NCBI RefSeq assembly: GCF_014230055.1
Contig: NZ_JACHVA010000141.1
Coordinates: forward strand, 1 to 57,157
DNA from: Puniceicoccus vermicola
Lineage (GTDB): Bacteria > Verrucomicrobiota > Verrucomicrobiia > Opitutales > Puniceicoccaceae
Length of the DNA stretch: 57,157 nt
Direction: 5' to 3'
Position 1 is the first letter of the stretch. Each line of letters opens with the position of its first letter. Made by a program: the position numbers and the translations under genes. Below are positions 39,482 to 47,589 of this stretch, in pieces. Under the pieces are notes generated by a model that was not told where the DNA came from, did not search any database, and saw only the letters and a list, made by a program, of their open reading frames with translations.

Positions 39482-41086
39482 TTGAAGACTTTCGAATTTG
39501 ATGCCGTTGTCGTTGGCAGCGGAATAGCCGGTTTGAGTTTTGCACTCGGGCTCGCCTCACGAGGCCGCTCCGTCTGCATCGTCACCAAAAAAAATCGGGC
39601 GGAATCGAACACCAACTACGCTCAAGGCGGGATCGCCTGCGTAACCTCGAGCACCGACGATTTCCAGATGCACGTCGAAGACACCCTCGAGGCGGGGGAT
39701 GGTCTCTGCAACCGTGAGGTCGTCAACCAGATCGTCCAAGAGGGTCCGGCACGCATCAAGGAGATGATCGAGATCGGGGTGGATTTCTCTCAACTTGAGG
39801 ACGGACGGGTTTCTCTCGGCAAAGAAGGAGGGCACTCCAAGCGCCGTATTCTCCACGTAAAAGACGTCACTGGACGCGCCATCGAGCAAGCGCTGCTTCA
39901 CGCGATCAACGAGCACCCCAACATCGAGGTGCGCGAGCACTGCATGGCGATCGACCTGATCACCACTCGGAAGCTCAAAAAGTTCGGATTCAACACGACC
40001 GATGAGGACAATCGGGTTGCCGGCATCTATTGCTTCAATGAAGCCGACCATTCTGTCTTCGCCCTCCGGACACCAGCCGTTCTCCTCGCCACAGGAGGGA
40101 TCGGCCAAGTATACCAATTTACCACCAATCCGGACATCGCCACTGGTGACGGAGTCGCAATGGCCTACCGCGCCGGAGCCGAAATCCGCAATCTCGAGTT
40201 CGTCCAGTTTCACCCGACCGCCTTCTTCGCGCGCGACGGAAAACGCTTTCTCATCAGCGAAGCGGTCCGCGGCGAAGGCGCCATCCTCCGCAACAGTGAC
40301 GGCGAACCCTTCATGGAGCGCTATCACCCACGCAAGGATCTCGCTCCACGCGATGTAGTCGCCCGTGCCATCGACTCCGAGATGAAACGTTCGGGGGCTG
40401 AGCACGTCTTCCTCGACATCACCTCCAAATCGAAGGAGGAGCTCGAAGAGCGCTTCCCCACCATTTACGCCCATTGCCGGGAGAACGGGATCCAGATTGA
40501 GAAAGAGCTGATCCCCGTAGTCCCCGCCGCCCACTACTTGTGCGGAGGAGTCGCTACCTCCCTCACGGCGGAAACATCGCTCAAGGGACTTTACGCTTGT
40601 GGCGAGGTAGCCTGCACTGGCCTCCACGGAGCCAATCGGCTCGCCAGCAACTCTCTCCTCGAGGCGCTCGTTCTCGCCCACAGGGGGGTCGAGTCCGTTG
40701 ATCAGTTTTTATCCGATCATCCCGAGGAAATCCGTAACCTGCCGCCTTGGGTCGACGGGAACGTCAGCAACTCGGACGAGCGTGTCATTCTCTTCCACAA
40801 CTGGAGCGAGCTCAAACGCACCCTGTGGGACTACGTCGGCATCGTCCGCACCACGAAACGACTCGAGCGCGCACGGGCCCGCATCCAGCTCCTTTCCCGC
40901 GAGATCAACGACTACTACTGGAACTTCCGGGTTGAACCGATGCTCCTCGAACTCCGCAACATGGTTCAGGTGGCCGACCTCATGGTCCAGTGCGCGCTCC
41001 AACGCAAAGAGAGCCGCGGACTCCACTACATTCTCGACTACCCTTCTCTTTCCCCGGAAGCCCTCGATACCAAGATCATTCGCTGA
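39482..41086 (+). CDS. nadB: L-aspartate oxidase
   Basis: 534 residues starting at TTG 39482, the only in-frame start before the FAD fold. FAD-binding VVVGSGIAGLSFALGLA (about 10-26), NYAQGGIACV, substrate loop HPTAFF, and the EVACTGLHGANRLASNSLLEALV region are seen, with a helical C-terminus. It oxidises aspartate to iminoaspartate, the first step of de novo NAD synthesis with quinolinate synthase (not present here). The fold is shared with succinate dehydrogenase SdhA, but the CTGLHGANRLASNSLLEA motif and length fit NadB. Confidence 0.95.
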   Translation: MKTFEFDAVVVGSGIAGLSFALGLASRGRSVCIVTKKNRAESNTNYAQGGIACVTSSTDDFQMHVEDTLEAGDGLCNREVVNQIVQEGPARIKEMIEIGVDFSQLEDGRVSLGKEGGHSKRRILHVKDVTGRAIEQALLHAINEHPNIEVREHCMAIDLITTRKLKKFGFNTTDEDNRVAGIYCFNEADHSVFALRTPAVLLATGGIGQVYQFTTNPDIATGDGVAMAYRAGAEIRNLEFVQFHPTAFFARDGKRFLISEAVRGEGAILRNSDGEPFMERYHPRKDLAPRDVVARAIDSEMKRSGAEHVFLDITSKSKEELEERFPTIYAHCRENGIQIEKELIPVVPAAHYLCGGVATSLTAETSLKGLYACGEVACTGLHGANRLASNSLLEALVLAHRGVESVDQFLSDHPEEIRNLPPWVDGNVSNSDERVILFHNWSELKRTLWDYVGIVRTTKRLERARARIQLLSREINDYYWNFRVEPMLLELRNMVQVADLMVQCALQRKESRGLHYILDYPSLSPEALDTKIIR

Positions 41087-41125
41087 TCGATCGGGTTACC
41101 AGTCAAGCCTCCACGATCGATCCCA

Positions 41126-41140
41126 GCAAACCTGGTTTGC
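41126..41140. other. Perfect 15-bp palindrome GCAAACC-T-GGTTTGC
   Basis: Lies in the 60-bp gap between convergent nadB and the phospholipase-D-like gene. It shares the ACCTGGT centre of the AT-rich dyads, but its flanks differ. There is no T-run, so it is not a standard terminator. Confidence 0.4.
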
Positions 41141-41146
41141 GTGTCC

Positions 41147-42634
41147 TCAGAAAGTGCTCGCGCCGGATTTCTCCATGATCCAGTAGAGAATTTTCCGGAA
41201 CGGAGACGAATCGCGATACTCACTGAACTTCGCACTGGTCACGAGATCTGAAGGAACCCCTTCCCGTCCACGTTGGAATCGATTCGTCCAAACAAAGTCG
41301 AAATAATCTCCCGCACTGATGAAGACCGGGCTCGTGGACGGGCCGGTAATGCTCACCGAGGTTTCCAGATTCAGATTGTCGAGATTCCTGCGAGTCCAGT
41401 TGGCCGATCCGAGAACCAGCGTATCCTGAACCTTCCCATATTGAAATAGAGCCATCTTGGAGTGGAACTGCTCGCCCTCCGTAAGATACCACCGGACTTC
41501 CACTCCTTGATTCACAAGCCACTCCGCCACCTGGCGGTTTGGGATCCCATTTTTCTCGCGGCCGAAAGCATCCTTATTGGGATCCATTAGCAAGCGCACC
41601 TTCGCCCCCCGCTGGACCGCCCGAGCCAGGGCCGCCCGAAGATCCATATCCGAAAAGTAGAAGAGAGCCAGGTCGGCCTGATCGGCCCGCTCCAGCCGAT
41701 CAATTCGATCCAAAAGTTCCCGCTTGATCGCCTTTTCGGTCAAGATCACCGCCGAGAGACTGGTTTCATTCCCCGAGACTGGGCCGTATTCACGTTCTAA
41801 ATATTTCTGGATCTTCTGAGGAAACTCATTTCCGGTCGTCATTCGATAAACCGCTTGCTCGGTTCGCAAGAGGTCGGCCGCAAGCGCCCCTTCAAAGGCG
41901 ATCGCCACGTTTCCATGAAGTGCGCTGGCACTGTGGGGATTGCCCGAGGTCACAAAACCTTTCAAATTCCCTTCTCGGTCAGCGGTCACCAGCGTCTTGC
42001 GATGATTCGCCTTAAAATTCAGTAACTCCAACATCGCCGGCAAACCGATTTCCCCTTCACCAATCGGGTTGGAAATCAAATCGCCCTTCGGATCTCCCCA
42101 CCATTGAAAAAGGGTTCGCCAGAAAGGAGAAAAGACCCGGTTGCTGTCCCTCAGTTGACGAATATCAGTCAACACTACCTCGATGCCGTTGCGCCCCAAA
42201 GTTTCAAAAAGAGGCTGCTCGACCGCCCCGTAAAGAGTATTCAGGGGATCCGAAATGAGGATGATCGGCATCTCCGGATTCTTCGTTCGAGCCTCGACCA
42301 ATGCGTCGATCAACCCCTCCGAAAGAGACTCCACGTCCGCGCCTTCGGGAACCCCACCCGCGAACTCGTTGATCAGAAAGAAATCGGCAACAACAAATCC
42401 CTCGGCCTCACGGATCTGACGAAACAATTCCTCAAAAATCTCCTGCCGCATCCACCGTTCTCCGCCCTCCGTGCGAGCCGTCACATCGGAGTAGAATTGG
42501 ATTTCCTCGGGCCCGAGGATTCGGTCGGTCCCCCGATAATCAAGACCATCCGGAAGAGGCTTCGCGATGTGATAAAATCCGAGAAGGCCCACGGTCAGGA
42601 TAAAGATGAGAAAGAGAAGGAGCAAAAACCGCAT
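41147..42634 (-). CDS. Phospholipase D-like domain protein
   Basis: 495 residues from the ATG at 42634, 23 bp after the EamA gene stop; a longer frame overlaps that gene. An N-terminal membrane helix (MRFLLLLFLIFILTVGLLGF) is followed by two PLD half-domains: NHRKTLVTAD...GFVTSGNPH in the first, FHSKMALFQ...LVLGSANWTRRNL in the second. Both keep the His and Lys of HxKx4D but not Asp at the usual place (Ala then Asp in the first, Gln in the second). It resembles cardiolipin-synthase-like or nuclease-like PLD proteins. Activity is uncertain. Last gene of a six-gene minus-strand run. Confidence 0.8.
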   Translation of the reverse strand: MRFLLLLFLIFILTVGLLGFYHIAKPLPDGLDYRGTDRILGPEEIQFYSDVTARTEGGERWMRQEIFEELFRQIREAEGFVVADFFLINEFAGGVPEGADVESLSEGLIDALVEARTKNPEMPIILISDPLNTLYGAVEQPLFETLGRNGIEVVLTDIRQLRDSNRVFSPFWRTLFQWWGDPKGDLISNPIGEGEIGLPAMLELLNFKANHRKTLVTADREGNLKGFVTSGNPHSASALHGNVAIAFEGALAADLLRTEQAVYRMTTGNEFPQKIQKYLEREYGPVSGNETSLSAVILTEKAIKRELLDRIDRLERADQADLALFYFSDMDLRAALARAVQRGAKVRLLMDPNKDAFGREKNGIPNRQVAEWLVNQGVEVRWYLTEGEQFHSKMALFQYGKVQDTLVLGSANWTRRNLDNLNLETSVSITGPSTSPVFISAGDYFDFVWTNRFQRGREGVPSDLVTSAKFSEYRDSSPFRKILYWIMEKSGASTF

Positions 42635-42657
42635 CCCCCAAACCTTGAACGAGAAGG

Positions 42658-43551
42658 CTATTCGACTCCAGCCACAAACAGCATCAAGTAAATTGCCACA
42701 AGGATAAGGAGCGATCCCCCCAGGCGGGCCGCCAGAATCCATCGGGGCAGCTCGCCCTCTCGATTGCCAAACCAGAGCCCGATCGTCGAAACAAGAACCA
42801 CCGCCCAGAGGCCACGACTAGAGTAGAGCGTATTGGTGACCGTGGGATCTTCGTAGGTCAATGCCACCCCGAGAAGCAACGCTTGCAACCCAAGAATCCC
42901 GGCTCCCCAGAGGACCCATGGCCAAGCTTTCCGCGAAACGGAACGAAGCGGAGCGTTGAAAAATGGAATAAGCCCCAAGGAGAAAATGCTCACCGAAACA
43001 AAGAGCACCATGACAAACGCCGGCCTTCCAAAATCGATGGACCATGCCGACACTAGATTGTCGCAGGTCGCGAAAAACATAGATGATAGGAGCGCCCAGC
43101 CGATCGCTGGCAAAACTCCTTTCCCCGCGGCAGCGGCATTACGTCCAATCCCGAGTAGAGCCACCGCGAAGCCTGCCAGAACCACAGCCATCCATCCGGC
43201 AAACGACAAATCGTGCCCGAAGAACAAGCTCGCGAGAATCGCGACAAAGATCACTTTTGTCCCCATCGTCGGGGTGACCACCGATACATCACCGACTCGA
43301 ATCGCCACAAAGGTGAAGGTCTGCCCGAGAAAAAAGAATACCGCCGCGATCAATGGGAGATGGATACGGTCCCAATGGACTGGCTCGGTTTGAAACGGCA
43401 GCAGACCGAGAATCAGAATGCCCATCGCAAGATTTGAGAGGAACAGAGTCCGAATAAATCCGACACCCTCTTCAAATCCGCGCTTTAGGAACAGCGATGA
43501 AAGAGCGTACAGGAATGCCGACAAAAGCGGCAATAACAGAAGCGGATGCAT
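42658..43551 (-). CDS. EamA/DMT-family membrane transporter
   Basis: 297 residues from the ATG at 43551; the upstream open frame is a shadow of the preceding gene. Ten hydrophobic helices as two five-helix EamA repeats: the first starts MHPLLLLPLLSAFLYALSSLFLK, the second near GVLPAIGWALLSSMFFATCDNLV. EamA proteins export metabolites or amino acids; the substrate cannot be told from sequence. The start is 4 bp after the stop of the FAD gene, so translation is probably coupled. Confidence 0.85.
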   Translation of the reverse strand: MHPLLLLPLLSAFLYALSSLFLKRGFEEGVGFIRTLFLSNLAMGILILGLLPFQTEPVHWDRIHLPLIAAVFFFLGQTFTFVAIRVGDVSVVTPTMGTKVIFVAILASLFFGHDLSFAGWMAVVLAGFAVALLGIGRNAAAAGKGVLPAIGWALLSSMFFATCDNLVSAWSIDFGRPAFVMVLFVSVSIFSLGLIPFFNAPLRSVSRKAWPWVLWGAGILGLQALLLGVALTYEDPTVTNTLYSSRGLWAVVLVSTIGLWFGNREGELPRWILAARLGGSLLILVAIYLMLFVAGVE

Positions 43552-43555
43552 CACT

Positions 43556-44527
43556 CTACCCTCTGAGATGGGAACCGAGAGCCCATCCGGAGAGAGCCGC
43601 TGCCTCAACCCTGGCTCCGCCAAAAGCATCCCCTGCGAGCCCGAGCGAAAATGACTCGTCCCAGAAGAAATCAGACTTCCAGAACGACAGAGGCACATTG
43701 AAACGCCAGCGATGGACGGCACCCGAAACGATTTTCGCACTCAAGTAGGGCTCCGCAGCCTGCTGCAAGAGAGGCAATCGCTCCTCATTCGGGACGTCCC
43801 AATACCTTCTGGCAAAATCCGGAGTGCTGTGCACGGTTACCGCCGACACATCTGGAGAAATGCCCTTGCGCGAATTGTCCCCAATCCAGACAAGACAGCC
43901 CTCCTGCAGCTTCATCGCTCCCGGCTCAGGGATCCCACTGGGCCCATCGAGAATCAACAAGCCCGAGAGACAGGGATCGTAGTCGATTCCACAGAGACCG
44001 TCCCAATCCTCCTGTGACAACGAAATCCCGGAACCCCGGAGAAGGTCGACCGATTGAGGAACTGGCGCCGTCAAAATCAGAATATCCGATTCGTAAATCT
44101 CGCCCGACTCGGAGTGAGCCCTCCACCCTTCCGTAGACCATTCTGTCCCAGTAAGGCGAACCGATCGATCCACATCGAGATCGGCAGCCAATGCTTTCGG
44201 GATATCCGTCATCCCCGAAACTCCACAATATCGAGGATGTTCCTCTGGAGAAGAATCCCAGGGTGCCCGTCGAAACCATTCCTGTATCGTACCGGACGCC
44301 TTCCATTTTTTGATCCAGCTCCCAAACTCCTCGGATCGCACGGTCACAAACTGGGCGCCGTGATCGAGTCGTGCGCCCTCCATCCGTCGGGTAGCCATCC
44401 GGCCGCCAAAGCCTCGCCCTTTCTCAACGATCTTCACCTTCGCACCGGATTGCTGCAATCGGGTCGCCACCATCAAGCCGGAGATTCCTGCCCCGACGAC
44501 GAGAACGTTCTTTCCTTCTAAGCTCAC
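43556..44527 (-). CDS. FAD/NAD(P)-dependent oxidoreductase, renalase/amine-oxidase-like
   Basis: 323 residues. N-terminal FAD-binding fold NVLVVGAGISGLMVATRLQQ, then VEKGRGFGGRMATRR and LDHGAQFVTVRS, the pattern of bacterial renalase-like proteins. The C-terminus (LAGDAFGGARVEAAALSGWALG) closes the FAD site. Bacterial renalases oxidise aberrant dihydro-NAD(P) isomers, which is the likeliest role, but this is family-level inference. It lies 15 bp after the epimerase gene and 4 bp before the EamA gene. Confidence 0.82.
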   Translation of the reverse strand: MSLEGKNVLVVGAGISGLMVATRLQQSGAKVKIVEKGRGFGGRMATRRMEGARLDHGAQFVTVRSEEFGSWIKKWKASGTIQEWFRRAPWDSSPEEHPRYCGVSGMTDIPKALAADLDVDRSVRLTGTEWSTEGWRAHSESGEIYESDILILTAPVPQSVDLLRGSGISLSQEDWDGLCGIDYDPCLSGLLILDGPSGIPEPGAMKLQEGCLVWIGDNSRKGISPDVSAVTVHSTPDFARRYWDVPNEERLPLLQQAAEPYLSAKIVSGAVHRWRFNVPLSFWKSDFFWDESFSLGLAGDAFGGARVEAAALSGWALGSHLRG

Positions 44528-44542
44528 CGGGTAGGTCTACTC

Positions 44543-45454
44543 CTACCCGAGGATCTCCGCAAGCGCTGGTCCCAATTTGGGGTGCCGGAATTCAAAAGAG
44601 TCCGCCTGAAGAACCGCCGGAGCCGCATCCACCCCTTCGTACAAAGTCGAGATCCCCATCTCACCGAAAGCCATCCGCACCATCACCTTCGGGACGGGCA
44701 AAACGGCGGGGCGGTCCAGCGCATCGGCCAGAGTTTTCACAAACTCCTCGTTGGTCACCGCGTCGGGAGCGACTAGATTCACCGCGCCTGAATAGGAGGA
44801 CTGAAAAATCAGGTGGAGACAGATCCGTGTATAATCTTCGAGGGAAATCCAAGGGAACGGTTGCTCTCCTGAGCCGATACGCCCACCCACTCCGGACTTG
44901 AAGATCGGAAGCAGCTTCGCCAACGCTCCGCCCTCCGGGGAGAGGACGACTGCTGTCCGCAACCTGCATACGCGCGGGATGAATTCCTCGGCCTTTCGCG
45001 CCTCTCCCTCCCAGTGATGGCAGACCCGCGAAAGAAAGTCCGTGCCCTCCCCGGCGGACTCATCCAATTGGGCACCCATCGGTGTTGGTGGGTAGAAGTT
45101 GATTCCAGAAGCCGAGAGAAAAACCTTTGGAGGAGTGGGTAAATCCCGGAGGGCCCGAACCAGAAGACGAGTCGAGCGAACCCGGCTTGAATAGATGCGC
45201 TCCCGGACTTCACCGGTCCAACGCTGGGCAATCGGCTCACCGGCCAGATGAATGACCGCATCCGTTCCGGTGAGAGCATCTTCGTCGATTTTACCCTCAT
45301 CCGGCTGCCAAAGAATCGTTCCTTCGTCACCGGAACGACTGATCACCCGGACCTCGTGCCCCGCTTTCTCCAGCGATTTCCGGACTGCGGATCCGATCAT
45401 TCCCGTTCCGCCGGTGATTGCGATTTTCCAACTCTGATTCTCCTCTTCGGTCAT
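44543..45454 (-). CDS. TIGR01777-type NAD-dependent epimerase (YfcH-like)
   Basis: 303 residues from the ATG at 45454 (AAGGAT just upstream); a TTG eight codons earlier is possible. Rossmann motif ITGGTGMIGSAVRKSLEKAGHEV, then VIHLAGEPIAQRWTGEVRERIYSSRVRSTR and SASGINFYPPT (catalytic Tyr variant), and a C-terminal DUF1731-like segment ending EFRHPKLGPALAEIL. The family is a subgroup of extended short-chain dehydrogenases of unknown substrate. It lies 42 bp after the M14-like peptidase gene. Confidence 0.88.
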   Translation of the reverse strand: MTEEENQSWKIAITGGTGMIGSAVRKSLEKAGHEVRVISRSGDEGTILWQPDEGKIDEDALTGTDAVIHLAGEPIAQRWTGEVRERIYSSRVRSTRLLVRALRDLPTPPKVFLSASGINFYPPTPMGAQLDESAGEGTDFLSRVCHHWEGEARKAEEFIPRVCRLRTAVVLSPEGGALAKLLPIFKSGVGGRIGSGEQPFPWISLEDYTRICLHLIFQSSYSGAVNLVAPDAVTNEEFVKTLADALDRPAVLPVPKVMVRMAFGEMGISTLYEGVDAAPAVLQADSFEFRHPKLGPALAEILG

Positions 45455-45496
45455 ATCCTTACATCTATCAAAAACCAATATTTCGCAATCGAAGCC

Positions 45497-46300
45497 TCAG
45501 GTTCGTCGACGATCCTCAATCCACTGGAGTGGATCCCCAAAGATTCTCAGCGCCTCGGCGTGAGCGTTCACACGCTTTTCCAAAGGAAACTCGCTAGGAG
45601 TCTCAAGCGTGTAGCTCATCGTCGTATGGTGTTGGAGCAAGTAGATCTGCTCAGGCCAAAGATCCCGGAGCTCGGGATTGCTAGGAGGGTGAATCAACCC
45701 GGGAGAGGTCGTAGGCCAACCATCAATTTCGCCACTCGCGTCGAGCCCGACCGTTCTCTCGATACTGAAAAGCAAGCCCTGACAAGGATTGGCATAGGCG
45801 CGGGGATTGTGCTCGTAAAGATAACCTCCTTGGGCTTCCCAATCTTCGTGCAGTCCGAGCGCAGCCTGAAACTTCCAACCCGAGCCGGCGAGGCAACGGC
45901 AATGCGCGACAGACTCAGCCGCTTGGAAAGCCTTGTAATCCCGATTGAGGTCGACACCGTCGGCCGTCTCACGAGTCCCGCGGACCAGGCCTGTAGGATT
46001 GAGGACGGGAAAGATCACCCACCCAAATTCGTCAGAGAACGCCCCGGACTCCAAAGCTTGAGCAATCGCCAATGGACCCGCCGGCTCGTCCCCATGCACC
46101 CCAGAGGACACGTAGAGAGATTTCTCAGCGTTCAAATTCCGCGTCAGGACTGGGAGAGAAAATCCCGAAACTTCTGCGAACATTTCCACCGAAAACCCCG
46201 CCGAAACGCCAAGATCGCGAATCCTTTCAAGATACTCCGGGACCGAAAACAAATCTCCCGGAGGCGATTGCTCCCGTCCCTTCTCCCGATTCAAGCTCAC
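45497..46300 (-). CDS. M14-family zinc carboxypeptidase / succinylglutamate desuccinylase-like
   Basis: 267 residues. Zinc site: H69 and E72 in SSGVHGDEPAG, third ligand H151 in LGLHEDWE; substrate-Arg motif GVDLNRDY. Lengths and motifs fit the M14 group that includes MpaA (murein-peptide amidase) and AstE/aspartoacylase. No signal peptide is seen, so it probably acts on a small peptide or acyl-amino acid in the cytoplasm. Its ATG overlaps the stop of the preceding gene (ATGA). Confidence 0.8.
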   Translation of the reverse strand: MSLNREKGREQSPPGDLFSVPEYLERIRDLGVSAGFSVEMFAEVSGFSLPVLTRNLNAEKSLYVSSGVHGDEPAGPLAIAQALESGAFSDEFGWVIFPVLNPTGLVRGTRETADGVDLNRDYKAFQAAESVAHCRCLAGSGWKFQAALGLHEDWEAQGGYLYEHNPRAYANPCQGLLFSIERTVGLDASGEIDGWPTTSPGLIHPPSNPELRDLWPEQIYLLQHHTTMSYTLETPSEFPLEKRVNAHAEALRIFGDPLQWIEDRRRT

Positions 46301-47460
46301 AAAGCCGCCGCACGAAGTGCCTGATCCAGATCCTCGATCAAATCCTCCGTCGCCTCAATTCCTGGGGAAAGACGAACCAACTCCGGCTTCAACCCCGCCG
46401 AATATTTCTCCTCTTCCTCCATCGACGAATGACTCATCGAAAAGGGGAGTTCGATCAAGGACTCAACTCCCCCAAGACTAACGGCCAATTGGAAAATCCG
46501 TACCGCTTTCACAAAGCGAATCGGATCCACCTTCTCGGTTTCCAGCTCAAAAGAAAGCATCCCTCCCGGCCCAGACTGCTGTCGCTCCACGACCTCCTTT
46601 TGAGGGAAATCGGGCAAACCGGGGAAATTGACAGAACGAATCTCTTCCCGCTCCGAAAGGAACTCCGCAATTTTGATCGCATTCTCCTGGTGAGCCTTCA
46701 TCCGAGCCCCAAGGGTCTTCACCCCCCGCAGGACCAGCCAAGTATCGAAAGGCCCCTGTCCCAAACCCACAGACGCGATAATGTACTCGATCTCATCTGC
46801 GTAGGTCTCATCCCGACAAATCACAGCCCCCCCCATCACATCGCTATGACCGTTCAGGTATTTCGTCGTAGAATGAATAATGATATCCGCCCCCAATTCA
46901 AAGGGACGCTGGAAAACCGGTGTCAGAAAAGTGTTGTCCACCACCGAGATCAACCCCCGCTCGCGGGCAAAAGCCGTCATGACCGCGATGTCCACAACCC
47001 GCATCATCGGATTTGTCGGCGTCTCGATCCAAATCATCTTCGTCTCAGGACGAACGGCCGCCCGAACCGCTTCCTCATTTTCCATTTCAACCAGAGAAAA
47101 CTGAATCTCAAATCGGCGCAAAACCCGTAGGAATAATCGAAGCGTCCCCGCATAAGCATCCCGCCCACAAACCACGTGGTCCCCAGATTTTAGAAGAAAC
47201 AATACAGCCTGAATCGCAGCCATCCCACTCACGCAAGCCCAAGCCCGATGCCCACCTTCCAGACTCGCCAAATTCTGCTGCAAAGCCTCGCGGGTAGGAT
47301 GATCCACCCGACCATAATTAAAATGGGGAGGCTCCCCGGGAGTCGGGAAGGAAAAGGTCGAAGACGGATAGATCGGCGTAGTAATGGAGCCGTGGGTGTC
47401 ATCGTTATAAACCCCCGCGTGCACCGCCCGCGTGTCCAAATGCTGTTTTCGGTCACTCAT
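46297..47460 (-). CDS. metB: Cys/Met-metabolism PLP enzyme (cystathionine gamma-synthase/lyase family)
   Basis: 387 residues. DTRAVHAG at the N-terminus, TPIYPSSTF, NYGRVDHPTREALQQNLASLEGG, GRDAYAGTLR, ETPTNPMMRVVDI, VVDNTFLTP and PLP Lys200 in HSTTKYLNGHSDVMGG are all diagnostic of the family. Cystathionine gamma-synthase (methionine synthesis) and gamma-lyase (cysteine synthesis) are hard to tell apart by eye; either fits. It heads a minus-strand run of six genes (46297 down to 41147) with small gaps or overlaps. Confidence 0.9.
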   Translation of the reverse strand: MSDRKQHLDTRAVHAGVYNDDTHGSITTPIYPSSTFSFPTPGEPPHFNYGRVDHPTREALQQNLASLEGGHRAWACVSGMAAIQAVLFLLKSGDHVVCGRDAYAGTLRLFLRVLRRFEIQFSLVEMENEEAVRAAVRPETKMIWIETPTNPMMRVVDIAVMTAFARERGLISVVDNTFLTPVFQRPFELGADIIIHSTTKYLNGHSDVMGGAVICRDETYADEIEYIIASVGLGQGPFDTWLVLRGVKTLGARMKAHQENAIKIAEFLSEREEIRSVNFPGLPDFPQKEVVERQQSGPGGMLSFELETEKVDPIRFVKAVRIFQLAVSLGGVESLIELPFSMSHSSMEEEEKYSAGLKPELVRLSPGIEATEDLIEDLDQALRAAAL

Positions 47461-47529
47461 TAACCCCTCTTCTAGGCGCTAGAACCCCCTCCTGACCAGC
47501 GGAATAACCAAGATCTTCATCCAACTGAG

Positions 47530-47557
47530 TATTTTTGTCTGACTAAAATTACTTGAC
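47530..47557 (+). promoter_or_regulatory. AT-rich dyad motif, site 5, upstream of a long RAYT
   Basis: TATTTTTGTCTGACTAAAAT: the core is GTC-T-GAC instead of ACC-T-GGT, so both arms changed together and the dyad is kept. TTGACAT follows at 47553-47559 at the same distance as at site 2. The RAYT ATG is 33 bp after TTGAC. It is also 70 bp upstream of metB on the other strand. Confidence 0.55.
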
Positions 47558-47589
47558 ATCCAATCCATCTTCCGAGAGGATCTGTTTAA

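Noticed and set aside
47461-47589. SAM riboswitch before the Cys/Met enzyme gene
   Set aside because: The 129-bp gap shows none of the conserved stems and is shared with the RAYT promoter; only the dyad motif is seen.
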